From: Halovenus carboxidivorans
GTDB lineage: Archaea > Halobacteriota > Halobacteria > Halobacteriales > Haloarculaceae
Assembly: GCF_009831575.1 (NCBI RefSeq)
Contig: NZ_WUUT01000003.1
Location: 1 to 64,000 of the forward strand
Reading direction: 5' to 3'
Length of the DNA: 64,000 nucleotides
Below, piece after piece: positions 8,762-18,560 of the stretch. Position 1 is the stretch's first letter. Every line of letters begins with the position of its first letter. Below the pieces are notes generated by a model. That model made no database searches and was not told the DNA's origin. It worked only from the letters and a program-made list of their open reading frames with translations. The position numbers and the translations under genes are program-made.

Positions 8762-8989
8762 GTGATCCTGCTGATCGGCGAGTTACTGCTCGATGCGTTC
8801 GTCGAGGCCACGAGCAGTCTGGTGTCCCGGCGGGTCGTCGGAGTCGTATTCGGTGCCGTGACAGTGCTCTGTGTAGCCGCATGGGCGGCGACCGGCGACA
8901 TCTTCTACGGCTACGCCGCCGGCCTCTCAGTGCTGCTCGTCGCCGCCGTCGCCGTGAGCGCCTCCCGCGACCGGTCGACGGCCGACTGA
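8762..8989 (+). CDS. small two-helix membrane protein
   Basis: 75 aa from a GTG at 8762. It has an amphipathic N-terminus (MILLIGELLLDAFVEATSSL) and two transmembrane segments, VVGVVFGAVTVLCVAAWAA and FYGYAAGLSVLLVAAVAVSAS, then a charged tail RDRSTAD. An upstream extension of the frame reads through sequence unlike protein, so the GTG is preferred. Function unknown; divergent from the glycosylase gene. Confidence 0.55.
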   Translation: MILLIGELLLDAFVEATSSLVSRRVVGVVFGAVTVLCVAAWAATGDIFYGYAAGLSVLLVAAVAVSASRDRSTAD

Positions 8990-9102
8990 CGCGGGTGCGG
9001 ACTCGCCGCCGTGGCTGTCCGGCTCGTCGCCACTCTCGGTGGTGAGCGGCCGCGGTCCGCGAAATCACCAGCCACTTACCGTCCGCCGCCCGAACTGCGG
9101 GT

Positions 9103-10170
9103 ATGCGCATTGCCGATTCGGAGCAGGTCGAGGGCGGTCGGGAGCGGCTGACGCTGGTGCCCGAGAGCCTCGACGACCTCTGGCATCTCTCACACGTCAT
9201 CGAGCCGGGTGACACCGTCTCGGGGGATACGACCCGCCGGATCCAGCGAAACGACGAACAGCTCCGGGACACCGGCGGCGAACGGGAACACATCTGGGTC
9301 GCGATCGACGTCGAGACGGTCGAGTTCGCCCGCTTCGCCAACCGGCTCCGCGTCGGCGGCGAGATTGTCGACTGCTCGCGGGAGGACCAACTCGGCCACC
9401 ACCACACGCTCAACGTCGAGGAACACACGGAACTCGACGTGACCAAGCGCTGGAAGCTCGACCAGCGCGACCGCATCGAGGAGGCCGTCGAGGCGACGGA
9501 CAACCCCGACATCGCCATCGCGACCGTCGAGGAGGGGCAGGCATACGTCCACACGGTCGCCCAGTACGGCACCGAGGAGCGGGCGTCGATCACCGCCCCG
9601 ACCGGCAAAGGCGAGTACGCCCGCCCCCGGTCGGAGTTGTTCGAGGAACTGACGGAGATTCTCAAACGACAGGACGTCGAGGCGGTCATCCTCGCCGGCC
9701 CCGGATTCACGAAGCAGGACGCCCTGGAGTACATCGAGGAGAACAGCCAGGATCTGGCCGAGCGGATCACGACCGTGGACACGTCCAGCGTCGGCGACCG
9801 CGGAGTCCACGAGGTGCTCAAGCGAGGTGCCGTCGAGGACGTACAGAAAGAGACCCGGATCGCGGAGGAATCGGATTATATCGACGAACTGATGGACCGC
9901 ATCGCGGAGGGATCGAAGGTGGCGTACGGCCCCGAAGAAGTCGCGAAAGCGGCCGACTACGGGGCTATCGAGCAACTGCTCGTCCTCGACAGCGACCTCC
10001 GCGAACAGCGGGCCGGGGAGGGCGACTGGGAGATCGACGTCGATCACGTCATCGAGACGACTGAACAGCAGGGCGGGGAGGTCACCGTCTTTTCGAGCGA
10101 GTTCGACCCGGGCCAGCAGCTCGCCAACCTCGGCGGGATCGCCGCACTGCTCCGGTATCGGCTGCAGTGA
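9103..10170 (+). CDS. pelA: mRNA surveillance protein pelota
   Basis: Archaeal pelota, which with aEF1A/ABCE1 rescues stalled ribosomes and serves as the eRF1-like partner. Three eRF1-type domains are visible: the Sm-like N-terminal domain ([37 protein letters not shown]), the central domain ([18 protein letters not shown]) and the C-terminal L7Ae-like fold ending [23 protein letters not shown]. Length 355 aa is normal. A CACTTACCG element ~26 bases before the ATG supports a leaderless start. Confidence 0.95.
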   Translation: MRIADSEQVEGGRERLTLVPESLDDLWHLSHVIEPGDTVSGDTTRRIQRNDEQLRDTGGEREHIWVAIDVETVEFARFANRLRVGGEIVDCSREDQLGHHHTLNVEEHTELDVTKRWKLDQRDRIEEAVEATDNPDIAIATVEEGQAYVHTVAQYGTEERASITAPTGKGEYARPRSELFEELTEILKRQDVEAVILAGPGFTKQDALEYIEENSQDLAERITTVDTSSVGDRGVHEVLKRGAVEDVQKETRIAEESDYIDELMDRIAEGSKVAYGPEEVAKAADYGAIEQLLVLDSDLREQRAGEGDWEIDVDHVIETTEQQGGEVTVFSSEFDPGQQLANLGGIAALLRYRLQ

Positions 10171-10245
10171 TCGCGGCGTCTCGTCCGGCGAAACCATTTT
10201 TTGTGTCCACTGCGACTACCAATCAGGACTGGGACTCACGGGATA

Positions 10246-11481
10246 ATGGCACCTGACCAACAATCCGACGACCGGACGGCCCGCGAGCGGACGGTGAAGA
10301 CCGCCGGACGCATTGTCAAATACAGCCGGGAGATCTACCACCTCGAATCCGTCGAGGAGGTCGCCAACATGACTCTGGAGGCGGCCCCGCATTTCATCGA
10401 CGGTCACCCGTCCCCGACGGTCGTCGAGATCCGCCGCGACGACGACCTCCGCGTGCTCGGCAGTATGCGGTCGGGCTCGGAGATCGGTGACGATCCGGGA
10501 GCGCTCGCCCGGGCGGCCTACGAGACCGATACCGTCACGATCTGTGCGACCGGGGAGACGGAGGTCGTCTACACCGAACACGTCCAGGTCGTCGATCCCG
10601 AGGCGTACGACTGCGACGGCGGCGTGACAATCGCCGCGCCGACGGTCTACTCGGACGAAATGGGGGATTCCGGCGCGATCTTACTGCTGCACTGGGCGTC
10701 GCTCGACCGCATCGAGGAGTACCACGTCCGACCGGTCGATTACCTCGCCGAACACGTCGCGACCGCAATCGTCAACATCCGTTCGCGTGAGCGCCTGGAG
10801 CGAGCGCGCAACGACCTGGCCAAGCGCAAGGAGATGGTCGAGGTCTACGACCGACTCCTCCGACACGACCTCGGCAACGACCTCCAGGTGATTACGGGCT
10901 TTTCCGAGGCCCTCGCTTCGATGGTCGACGACGACCAGGCGGGCGAGTACGCGGAGAAGATCCACCAGACAGCCCGCAGCGCCGCCGACCTCATCGACAA
11001 CGTCGGCGACACGGTGAAGATGCTCGAAGAGGAGGAAGGCCAGCCCGAGGCCCGGGATATCGAGCCGATCCTCACCGAAGTCGTCGAGGACGTAGAGCGG
11101 AAATTCGAGCAGTTGACCGTCGAGTACGACCCCGAGGAGTTCGAGTACGAGGCCTACACCGGCGATCTGATCGACTCCGTGTTCACGAATATTCTCTCGA
11201 ACGCCGCCGTCCACAACGACGGACCGGTCACCGTCCGCCTGTACGCCGAGGAACCGACCCCGGAGACCGTCGTCGTCGGGATGGCCGACGACGGCAGCGG
11301 CGTCGCGCCCGCGGTCCGCGACGAGATTTTCGAGATGGGCCAGAAAGGACCGGACAGCGAGGGCACCGGCTTCGGCCTCGGACTCGCCCGGACCCTGGTC
11401 GAATCCTACGGCGGGGAGATAACCCTCCGCGACAGCGACGCCGGCGGCGCTGATTTTCGAATTACGCTCGACCGCGCCTGA
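10246..11481 (+). CDS. sensor histidine kinase with N-terminal GAF-like domain
   Basis: Soluble two-component kinase of 411 aa. Residues ~25-185 look like a GAF-type sensor. A linker helix leads to the phosphoacceptor box YDRLLRHDLGNDLQVITGFSE with H207. The HATPase region contains the N box NILSNAAVHN, the G1 box DDGSGVAPAVRDEIFE and the G2 box GTGFGLGLARTLVESYGG. No transmembrane helix and no receiver domain, and no response regulator is adjacent; haloarchaea often have orphan kinases of this type. The ATG at 10246 precedes the first recognisable domain by only a short charged tail. Confidence 0.9.
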   Translation: MAPDQQSDDRTARERTVKTAGRIVKYSREIYHLESVEEVANMTLEAAPHFIDGHPSPTVVEIRRDDDLRVLGSMRSGSEIGDDPGALARAAYETDTVTICATGETEVVYTEHVQVVDPEAYDCDGGVTIAAPTVYSDEMGDSGAILLLHWASLDRIEEYHVRPVDYLAEHVATAIVNIRSRERLERARNDLAKRKEMVEVYDRLLRHDLGNDLQVITGFSEALASMVDDDQAGEYAEKIHQTARSAADLIDNVGDTVKMLEEEEGQPEARDIEPILTEVVEDVERKFEQLTVEYDPEEFEYEAYTGDLIDSVFTNILSNAAVHNDGPVTVRLYAEEPTPETVVVGMADDGSGVAPAVRDEIFEMGQKGPDSEGTGFGLGLARTLVESYGGEITLRDSDAGGADFRITLDRA

Positions 11482-11487
11482 GTGCCG

Positions 11488-11697
11488 TTACCGTTCGAGC
11501 GCGTCGATATCCTCGGCGGTCACGTCACGGTCGTCCGGCAAGTCTTCCATGCAGTCGTAGCAGAGAAAGTGCTCGGTCCCGTCGGCGAGTTCGACCGTCA
11601 TCCCCTCCGTCGGAGTGGTTTCGAGCGTCCAGATGTTGGCAATCCCGCCGCCGATGTTGACCGGCCGGCCGCAGCCATCGCACGGTTCTTTCGCCAT
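11488..11697 (-). CDS. small zinc-finger-like protein (DUF7561-like)
   Basis: 69 aa from the ATG at 11697. Two paired-cysteine knuckles are visible: CDGCG near residue 6 and CYDCMEDLP near residue 46, with beta-rich sequence between (ANIWTLETTPTEGMTVEL). This is a typical haloarchaeal single-domain zinc ribbon, of unknown role (RNA, DNA or protein contact). A GTG at 11721 would add eight residues. Convergent with the histidine kinase gene. Confidence 0.75.
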   Translation of the reverse strand: MAKEPCDGCGRPVNIGGGIANIWTLETTPTEGMTVELADGTEHFLCYDCMEDLPDDRDVTAEDIDALER

Positions 11698-11866
11698 ATC
11701 ACACCGTAGGGAAGACGACACAAACGCCTTTCGCGCCGGCTCGGCGACCGCCGGACCTGTCTCGCTGTCGTCTCGGCTCCCTTCGGCCTATCCCGACCGA
11801 TGTTCGTACTACCGCCGATCTCACATCAAAGTTTATGTCAGATTGCATGGTATGTGCATCCAGACC

Positions 11867-13516
11867 ATGGAGTACTACGAGGGAGACCGGATCGAACACA
11901 TGGGGTTGGTGCCGCGGATGGCCGCGGACCGGTACGGAGACAAGACGGCGTTTACGTTCATGGACCAGGAGACGACGTTCGACGAACTCGAGAAGCAGTC
12001 AAACAGGGTCGCGAACGTGCTCCTCGACCACGGGGTGCAACCGGGGGACCGGGTGGGGCTGTTCATCCCGAACACGCCGCAGTTCCCGGCCGCGTACTTC
12101 GGGACGATCAAAGCCGGAGGGGTCGCGACGCCGCTGAACCTGCGGATGGATCCGGAGACGCTGGGCTACGTCGTCCAGGACGCCGGAATCGACGTGCTCG
12201 TCGGATCGCCGTACGTCGCGGAGGAGGTCCAGAATCTCGCCGAGGCGGCCGGGGTCGAGACGCTGCTTCTCCCGGGGGTGAGCGACGAGGAGAGCGGTAT
12301 CGTCAACTACTCACACGCCCTCGAGGCCGCCGACAGCGAGTTCGACCTCGTCGACCGCGAGTTCGGAGACATCGCGGCCCAGCCGTACACCAGCGGGACG
12401 ACCGGCAAGCCGAAGGGGGTGATGCTCTCGCACAGAAACCTGCTCTCGACACAGGAGAGCTACGACAAGAGCGGGCTGGGGATCGATCCCGACGACACGC
12501 TCGTGCTGGTCCTGCCGATGTTCCACATCTACGCGCTGAACGCGCTGATGAGCACGTACGTGATGACGGGCGCGGAACTGAATCTCCAGCCCCAGCCCGA
12601 ACCCGACGCGTTGCTCGACGCCATCGACGAACACGACGCGACGACATTCGCCGGCGTCCCGGCGCTGTACACCCAGATGTTTCGGGTCTACCGGGAGAAC
12701 CCGGAGGAGTACGACCTGTCCTCGCTTTCGTACGTCGTCTGTGCGGCCGCGCCGCTGCCGGAGGACACCCGCCAGACGATCATGCGCGAGTGGGACGTGC
12801 CGATGGTCGAGGGCTGGGGGATGACCGAAACCTCGCCGGCGGGGACGGTCGAACCGGTCGCCGGCGTCAGCAAGGAGGCCGGCTGTGTCGGACCTGCGCT
12901 GCCCGGTATCGAACTCAAGATCGTCGACCCGGACACCCGCGAGACGATCGTCCACGCGGACGACGTCCGACCGGTTCCCGACGAGTCGATCGACTTCGCA
13001 GACGAGGAGGCGACGACCGGAGAGTTGGCGATTCGCGGTCCCCAGGTCTTCGAGGGCTACTACAACAAGCCAGACAAGACCGCCGCAGTGAAAGACGACG
13101 AGGGCTGGTTCTACACCGAGGATGTCGCCCGCATCGACGAGGACGGCTACATCTGGATCGTCGACCGGGCCGACGACATGATCATCTCCGGCGGCGAGAA
13201 CATCTACCCCGCCGAGGTCGAGGACGCCTTATACGAACACCCCGAGGTAGCCGAGGCCGGCGTCGCCGCCGCGCCCCACGAGGTGAAAGGTGAAGCGCCG
13301 GTGGCGTTCGTCGTTCTGGAGGAGGGCGCGGACGTGACCGAACGGGAACTCCGGGAGTTCACGCTCGATCACGTCGCCACGTACGCCCACCCGCGACGGA
13401 TCTTCTTCGTCGACGAACTGCCCCGCAGCGCCACCGAGAAAGTCCAGCGCTACGCCCTCGAAGAGATGGCCGAGGAGCGCCTCGACGAACCGCTCGACTC
13501 GTCGGACACGCTGTAA
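11867..13516 (+). CDS. long-chain fatty-acid--CoA ligase / AMP-dependent acyl-CoA synthetase
   Basis: ANL-superfamily enzyme that activates a carboxylic acid to acyl-AMP and then acyl-CoA. Motifs: YTSGTTGKPKGVMLSH (phosphate-binding A3), GWGMTETSPAG (A5), GWFYTEDVARIDEDGYIWIVDR (A7/A8 hinge) and SATEKVQR with the catalytic Lys near the C-terminus. 549 aa. A TTTATG element at ~11831-11836 places a leaderless start near the ATG at 11867 (MEYYEGDRIE); an ATG at 11852 is an alternative. Chain-length specificity cannot be read from sequence. Confidence 0.88.
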   Translation: MEYYEGDRIEHMGLVPRMAADRYGDKTAFTFMDQETTFDELEKQSNRVANVLLDHGVQPGDRVGLFIPNTPQFPAAYFGTIKAGGVATPLNLRMDPETLGYVVQDAGIDVLVGSPYVAEEVQNLAEAAGVETLLLPGVSDEESGIVNYSHALEAADSEFDLVDREFGDIAAQPYTSGTTGKPKGVMLSHRNLLSTQESYDKSGLGIDPDDTLVLVLPMFHIYALNALMSTYVMTGAELNLQPQPEPDALLDAIDEHDATTFAGVPALYTQMFRVYRENPEEYDLSSLSYVVCAAAPLPEDTRQTIMREWDVPMVEGWGMTETSPAGTVEPVAGVSKEAGCVGPALPGIELKIVDPDTRETIVHADDVRPVPDESIDFADEEATTGELAIRGPQVFEGYYNKPDKTAAVKDDEGWFYTEDVARIDEDGYIWIVDRADDMIISGGENIYPAEVEDALYEHPEVAEAGVAAAPHEVKGEAPVAFVVLEEGADVTERELREFTLDHVATYAHPRRIFFVDELPRSATEKVQRYALEEMAEERLDEPLDSSDTL

Positions 13517-13543
13517 CCGCCGTCAATCGGGCCGTCGCGGTCG

Positions 13544-14674
13544 TTACCGTTCGGGGTAGGACTCCAGCGCCTCCATCAGCCGATCACGTTCGGCCCGCAG
13601 TTCGGCGAGTTCGTCCTCGATTGCCTCCGACTGCAGTCGCTCGCGCTCCTCCTCGCTGAGTTCCTGGCGGACAACGGCGCTGTTTCGGAGTCGCTCGTAC
13701 TCGGTCTCCCGCGGCAGTGCCGCCACGGTCCGTAGCTGTTCGACGACCGCGGGGTCGATCCGGTTGACCGCCGCGGTCAACTCTCGACACCGGTACCGGA
13801 GTGCCTCGGCTTGCGGCGGCGGCCAACTCACCGTCAGCGGCTCGCCGTCCAGCGCCTCCAGATACGCGCGGTGGCCCTCGACGGCGTGTTTGAGCTTGTT
13901 CGGTTCGTCGACGTAGTGTTCGAGTTTCGATCGGGAGTAGTCGGCGTAGTCGAGAATCGTCGCAATCGGCTCCTCGCCCGGCGGGTTGGTCTCGATGTAC
14001 TCGACGACATCCCGGGGCGGAGAGGTGAAATCGACGAGCGGGTACGCCTCCATCTCGTCTAAAAACGCCATCACCTCCCGGGCCGGTGCCGACCGCTTGA
14101 ACTCCCGAAACGCTTCCCGGGCGGCCTCGTTGTACGCGCGAATCGGCTCTTCGAGCCGTTCGATCGGGGCGTCGAGGTCGGCCTCGGCGAGTTCCGAGAG
14201 CCGTTCGAGTTCCTCGATCTCGTCTCTGCACTCGCGCAGTCGCGTCTCGACGTCTCTGCGGGCTTTTCGATAGCCTTCGAGGGCCTCGTCTCGGTCCTCG
14301 ATTCGGTCGGCGAGATCCGCGACCGGTTCGAGTCGCTCGTAGACGTGCTCGAAATCGGAGTCGCTGAACCACTTCTGCTGGAGGTACTCGTCGCACTCCT
14401 CGAAGATGTCGGCGTGCAGCACGTCGTCGGGGATGTCGCTCATCACCCGTTCGATCTCGCCCTGGAACTCGACAATCGTCTGGATGTCACCGTCGTCGCC
14501 GGTGACCTGATCCTGATAGATATCGAGCACGCGGTAGAAGGACTCGTAGGCGTCGGTCATCGCCGCGAGTTCCGCCTCGCCGTACTCCTCGACGCGGCGC
14601 TGTCTCCGGTCGAGTTCCGCCTCCCGGCGGTCGAGCGCGGCGATCAACTCGTGGCGGGAGTCACTCGTAGACAT
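13544..14674 (-). CDS. coiled-coil protein, DUF7118-like, unknown function
   Basis: 376 aa, strongly acidic and rich in Glu/Arg/Leu heptads (for example residues ~6-40 and ~340-370: [26 protein letters not shown]), so largely coiled coil. The middle holds a more globular segment ([28 protein letters not shown]). No signal or membrane segment. Known as a conserved haloarchaeal family without assigned function. Its start overlaps the end of hisI by 14 bases, so translation may be coupled. Confidence 0.75.
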   Translation of the reverse strand: MSTSDSRHELIAALDRREAELDRRQRRVEEYGEAELAAMTDAYESFYRVLDIYQDQVTGDDGDIQTIVEFQGEIERVMSDIPDDVLHADIFEECDEYLQQKWFSDSDFEHVYERLEPVADLADRIEDRDEALEGYRKARRDVETRLRECRDEIEELERLSELAEADLDAPIERLEEPIRAYNEAAREAFREFKRSAPAREVMAFLDEMEAYPLVDFTSPPRDVVEYIETNPPGEEPIATILDYADYSRSKLEHYVDEPNKLKHAVEGHRAYLEALDGEPLTVSWPPPQAEALRYRCRELTAAVNRIDPAVVEQLRTVAALPRETEYERLRNSAVVRQELSEEERERLQSEAIEDELAELRAERDRLMEALESYPER

Positions 14675-15029
14675 CGTCTGGGTCGAAGACCTTCTCGCCG
14701 CGCAGTTCGCCGTCGATCGTCCGGTGGAAACAGGAGTGATAGCCGGTGTGGCAGGCCCCGCCCTCCTGCTCGACCAGGTACAGCAGCGCGTCCCCGTCGC
14801 AGTCGACGCGGATCTCCTCGACTTCCTGGACGTGTCCGCTGGTCCCGCCTTTCTTCCAGAGTTCCTCCCGACTGCGGGAGTAGTAGTGTGCGAGTCCGGT
14901 CTCGCGGGTCTGTTCGACTGCCTCCTCGGAGGCGTATGCGAGCATCACCACGTCGCCGGTCTCGACATCCTGAGCGACGACCGGAAGGAGCGGCTGCTCG
15001 TCGAACGCGAGGTCTGGAACGTCGGCCAT
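14661..15029 (-). CDS. hisI: phosphoribosyl-AMP cyclohydrolase
   Basis: Third step of histidine biosynthesis: ring opening of PR-AMP. 122 aa, stand-alone HisI without the HisE domain. It shows the Zn/Mg-binding signatures [22 protein letters not shown] and the second cysteine in [12 protein letters not shown], plus [17 protein letters not shown] and [19 protein letters not shown]. The ATG at 15029 gives the usual N-terminus. Downstream and overlapping lies the coiled-coil gene; no other his genes are adjacent. Confidence 0.95.
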   Translation of the reverse strand: MADVPDLAFDEQPLLPVVAQDVETGDVVMLAYASEEAVEQTRETGLAHYYSRSREELWKKGGTSGHVQEVEEIRVDCDGDALLYLVEQEGGACHTGYHSCFHRTIDGELRGEKVFDPDDVYE

Positions 15030-15211
15030 GTCTCACCGGTTGCCCCTCACCCGCATAGATCTTGTCTTGTCGCTATCTGACACGTAACGGTATAAAAACC
15101 GTCGTCGGCTCGCGAAATCCATGGTAGCTCCTCTCATGAATTCTCCCTTGATTCGGCCGTTCCCGACGACTCTCGGTGACGAATCCGGACCGGGTCCGCT
15201 TCGAACACACA

Positions 15212-15222
15212 CATTTATATAG
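15212..15222 (+). promoter_or_regulatory. TATA box of the thermosome gene
   Basis: TTTATATA at 15214-15221, about 30 bases before the chaperonin ATG at 15248, preceded by a purine-rich/CA-rich segment that may be the BRE. It is one of the strongest TATA elements in the window, as expected for a highly expressed chaperonin gene; the leader would be only a few bases. Confidence 0.7.
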
Positions 15223-15247
15223 AACCGTATGCAAACTTTCGCTTGAT

Positions 15248-16921
15248 ATGAGTCAGCAGCAGATGCAGGGCCAGCCCATGATCGTTCTGGGTGAGGACGC
15301 ACAGCGGATGAAAGACGAGAGCGCACAGGAACACAACATTTCGGCCGCGCGCGCGGTCGCGGAATCCGTACGTTCCACACTCGGACCGAAGGGGATGGAC
15401 AAGATGCTCGTCACGTCGCTGGGGGACATTGTCGTCACGAACGACGGCGTGACGATTCTCGAGGAGATGGACATCGACAACCCGACGGCGGAGATGATCG
15501 TCGAAGTCGCCGAGACCCAGGAGAGCGAGGCCGGCGACGGGACGACCACCGCCGTCTCGATCGCGGGCGAGCTGCTGAAAAACGCCGAGGAGCTGCTCGA
15601 ACAGGACATCCACCCGACGGCCATCATCAAGGGCTTCAACATGGCCGCCGACAAGGCCCGCGAGGAACTCGACGACATCGCCGTCGAGATCGAGAGCGAC
15701 GACACCGAGGTCCTGCGCCAGATCGCCGAAACGTCGATGACCGGCAAGGGCGCTGAACAGCACAAAGAACACCTCGCACAGCTGGTCGTCGACGCCGCAC
15801 AGGCGGTCACCGTCGAGGCCGACGACGGCTCGACGATCGTCGATCTCGCCTTCCTGAAAATCGAGACCCAGACCGGCCGCTCGGCGGGCGACTCCGAGCT
15901 GCTCAACGGCGCGGTCATCGACAAGGACCCGGTCCACGAGGACATGCCGACCGACCTCGAAGACGCCAGCGCGCTGATCATCGACGAGCCGCTGGAACTC
16001 GACGAGGCCGAGGCCGACACGCAGGTCAGCGTCACCGACCCGAACCAGATCCAGGACTTCCTCGACCAGGAGGAGAAACAGCTCCGCGAGATGGTCGATC
16101 AGATCGTCGACCTCGGTGCCGACGTGGTCTTCTGTCAGAAGGGCATCGACGACATGGTCCAGCACTACCTCGCCAAGGAGGGTATCCTCGCCATCCGACG
16201 CGTCAAGCGCTCGGACATGGAGTTCCTCCGCGAGGTGCTCGGCGCGGACATCGTCTCGGATCTCGACACCGCGACCGAGGAGTACCTCGGCACCGGCAAC
16301 GTCACCTGGGACGACGAAGAGGAACTGTTCTACGTCGAGGGCACCGGCGACGAGGTCCACGGCGTGACCCTGCTGCTGCGGGGCTCGACCGAACACGTCG
16401 TCGACGAGATCGAACGCGGCGTCCAGGACGCCCTGGATATGGTCGGCAACGCCGCCGGAACCGGACAGGCCCTGCCCGGTGGCGGCGCGCCCGAGGTCGA
16501 ACTCGCCCGCCGACTCGACGAGTACGCAGACGGCGTTAGCGGCCGCGAACAGCTCGCTATCGAGGCCTTCGCGGACTCGCTGGAGATCGTCCCGCGCGTG
16601 CTCGCCGAGAACGCCGGGCTGGACAGCATCGACACGCTCGTCGACCTGCGCGCGGCCCACCAGAACGGCGAACAGCGCGCCGGTCTGAACGTCTTCAGCG
16701 GCGAGATCGAGGACACCTTCGAGTCCGGTGTCGTCGAGACCGCGAGCGCGAAGAAGCAGGCCGTCTCCTCCGCCAGCGAGGCCGCGAACCTCGTCCTCAA
16801 GATCGACGACATCATCTCCGCCGGCGACCTCTCCACCGAGGGCGACGACGACGACGCGCCCGGCGGTGGCATGGGCGGCGGTATGGGCGGTATGGGCGGC
16901 GGTATGGGCGGCATGATGTAA
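15248..16921 (+). CDS. thermosome (group II chaperonin) subunit
   Basis: ATP-dependent protein-folding chaperonin subunit, forming double rings in the cytoplasm. Family motifs: SVRSTLGPKGMDKMLV, NDGVTILEEMDIDNP, the nucleotide-binding GDGTTTAVSIAGELL, GKGAEQHKEHLAQLVVDA and the late GGGAPEVELARRL. The C-terminus is the Gly/Met tail GGGMGGGMGGMGGG typical of haloarchaeal thermosomes. Length 557 aa is normal. The ATG at 15248 follows the strong TATA element. Which paralogue (ThsA/B/C) cannot be settled from this window. Confidence 0.96.
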   Translation: MSQQQMQGQPMIVLGEDAQRMKDESAQEHNISAARAVAESVRSTLGPKGMDKMLVTSLGDIVVTNDGVTILEEMDIDNPTAEMIVEVAETQESEAGDGTTTAVSIAGELLKNAEELLEQDIHPTAIIKGFNMAADKAREELDDIAVEIESDDTEVLRQIAETSMTGKGAEQHKEHLAQLVVDAAQAVTVEADDGSTIVDLAFLKIETQTGRSAGDSELLNGAVIDKDPVHEDMPTDLEDASALIIDEPLELDEAEADTQVSVTDPNQIQDFLDQEEKQLREMVDQIVDLGADVVFCQKGIDDMVQHYLAKEGILAIRRVKRSDMEFLREVLGADIVSDLDTATEEYLGTGNVTWDDEEELFYVEGTGDEVHGVTLLLRGSTEHVVDEIERGVQDALDMVGNAAGTGQALPGGGAPEVELARRLDEYADGVSGREQLAIEAFADSLEIVPRVLAENAGLDSIDTLVDLRAAHQNGEQRAGLNVFSGEIEDTFESGVVETASAKKQAVSSASEAANLVLKIDDIISAGDLSTEGDDDDAPGGGMGGGMGGMGGGMGGMM

Positions 16922-16922
16922 G

Positions 16923-17010
16923 CGTGGTCGAACGAACAGAGGCCACGTTCTAGCGAGCGGGGAACGAACTGACCCGTGAGCAGCGAGGCCGAACGAAGAG
17001 CGACCTCGCT
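16923..17010 (+). terminator. stem-loops after the thermosome gene
   Basis: Two inverted repeats lie in the gap after the chaperonin stop codon: CGTGG (16923-16927) / CCACG (16943-16947), and AGCGAGG (16982-16988) / CCTCGCT (17004-17010). They may end the highly expressed chaperonin transcript. No long T-run is present, so the role is inferred from position. Confidence 0.35.
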
Positions 17011-17119
17011 TACGGTGAGCGGCCCTGCTGGACAGCATCGAGCGGAGTGTGGCTGTGAACGGCGCTGCCGCTCTCCGCCCGAGCACAGACACACGATCGC
17101 CGCAGACAGCGTTCTGCTC

Positions 17120-17797
17120 TCACCCTCGATTTTCGTCGAGCCGCCGGGCCGAGCCGTCCGGTCCCAGCAGTGCCTCGGCCACGATGGCGTTCACGCGGGC
17201 GAAACTGTTGAGAACCGGCAGAGCGACGATCGCGAGAACCGACCCGACGGGAACCGCGAGCAACCGTTGTGTCTCCGTCCGGAACGTATCCGCGGCCTCC
17301 CAGCCGAACACCTGCACGTTGAGGGCGCCGTCGGGGTAGACCGGCAGCAAGAGTAGTTCGACAGCGGTGCCGAACAGCGCGACGAGCAACACGAACGCAC
17401 CGATCCCGAGCCAGAATTTCAACAGCACGAAGCCGAGGCTCCGCCACGTCGAAGCGGCACGGACGTACGCCATCGCCGTGCCGACGGCCCCCGATCCGCC
17501 GCGGTCGATATCGTCCGGCGCGGCGATGTCTGTGCCGAGCAGCGAGTTCGCCAGCCTGCGCTCGAACCCGGCGATTGCCTGGACCGCGAGCAGCGTGCCG
17601 AAGAGAATCCCGATCCCGACGACTAACACCGACAGACCGAGACCGAGCGCGACCCCGGTCACGACCGCGACGAAGTACGCGAGTCCGAGCGGGAAAGACA
17701 GGAACAGATAGAGGAGGTTTCTGTAGGTCTGTCCGTCCGTGACCGACCGGCCGCTGATCGACCGTCCGCCGGAGTTCGTCGCCGATCTGGTCCCCAT
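17120..17797 (-). CDS. putative sensor-domain membrane protein (PF13796-like)
   Basis: 225 aa. YRNLLYLFLSFPLGLAYFVAVVTGVALG and the following LGLSVLVVGIGILFGTLLAVQ resemble the 'putative sensor' membrane domain usually found at the N-terminus of histidine kinases. Two further hydrophobic segments follow (FWLGIGAFVLLVALFGTAVELL and VPVGSVLAIVALPVLNSF). There is no kinase domain, so this is a stand-alone sensor-type membrane protein of unknown partner. Start ATG at 17797; a GTG at 17806 is possible. Confidence 0.72.
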   Translation of the reverse strand: MGTRSATNSGGRSISGRSVTDGQTYRNLLYLFLSFPLGLAYFVAVVTGVALGLGLSVLVVGIGILFGTLLAVQAIAGFERRLANSLLGTDIAAPDDIDRGGSGAVGTAMAYVRAASTWRSLGFVLLKFWLGIGAFVLLVALFGTAVELLLLPVYPDGALNVQVFGWEAADTFRTETQRLLAVPVGSVLAIVALPVLNSFARVNAIVAEALLGPDGSARRLDENRG

Positions 17798-17916
17798 ACG
17801 TGACACTCGGTGGGTGCGGACAAAAAGCCACGAACAGCGGTTCTCTCCGCGAAACGCTCGCTACAGGGCGTCCTCAAAATCGGTGGCGGGCCCCTTCGTG
17901 TCCCGTCCGATCCGGC

Positions 17917-18531
17917 TCACCTATCGGCGTCGGCAACGAGTACGCCGACCTGTTCGGCGACCATCTCGACGGCGGTCAGGGCGTATCCCTCGTCGGTGAA
18001 CGCGTCCGCGAGGACGCCGACGGTCGCGGGGTCGTCGACCTCGGGGCTGTAGAACGGCTCGTCGGGGTCCGGCCCGGCGAAAAACATCACGTCCCCGAGG
18101 ACGATCCGTCGCGGGTCGAGCGCGGCGAGGGTGCTGATCGCCTCCCGCTTCTCCTCGTCGCCGAGGTGGTGCATGGCGAAGTTCGAGGTGACGATATCGA
18201 CGTCGGCGTCGTCGGGCACCGCCGGATCGCGGAACCGTCCCTCACCGAACTCGACGGTTTCGACGCCGCGGTCGGCGGCTTTCTCTCGTGCCCGTTCGAG
18301 CATCCCCTCGCTGATGTCCCGCCCGATCACGCGGCCCGCTTCCTCGGCAACACCGAACGCAATCGCTCCCGTACCTGTCCCGAGGTCCAGCACGGTCTCG
18401 TCGGGGTCCGCGTCGGCGTGGCCGACGACCAGATCCGCCGCCCGGCGGTACTCCGGCGAGTCCTGGTTCTCGTCGTAGTCGGCGGCGTGCTCCGAGAAGC
18501 GTTCGGCGTGTTCGTCGATGGATTTCTTCAT
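17917..18531 (-). CDS. class I SAM-dependent methyltransferase
   Basis: 204 aa. The SAM-binding motif I is ETVLDLGTGTGAIAFGVAEEAGRVIGRDIS; motif IV is DVDIVTSNFAMHHLGDEEKREAI, a UbiE/Coq5-like arrangement. The last third carries RRIVLGDVMFFAGPDPDEPFY. The substrate cannot be told. The ATG at 18531 begins MKKSIDEHAERFSEHAADYDE, a common N-terminus of this family. A second methyltransferase gene lies 29 bases upstream on the same strand, so the two may be co-transcribed. Confidence 0.85.
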   Translation of the reverse strand: MKKSIDEHAERFSEHAADYDENQDSPEYRRAADLVVGHADADPDETVLDLGTGTGAIAFGVAEEAGRVIGRDISEGMLERAREKAADRGVETVEFGEGRFRDPAVPDDADVDIVTSNFAMHHLGDEEKREAISTLAALDPRRIVLGDVMFFAGPDPDEPFYSPEVDDPATVGVLADAFTDEGYALTAVEMVAEQVGVLVADADR

Positions 18532-18560
18532 GTCTGAGCGTCGGTCCCGAGGGCAAAAAC

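Noticed and set aside
15215-17092. 625-codon open frame antisense to the thermosome gene
   Set aside because: The sense strand is an unmistakable chaperonin; long antisense frames are a by-product of high GC with GC-rich third positions. The antisense product has no family signatures.
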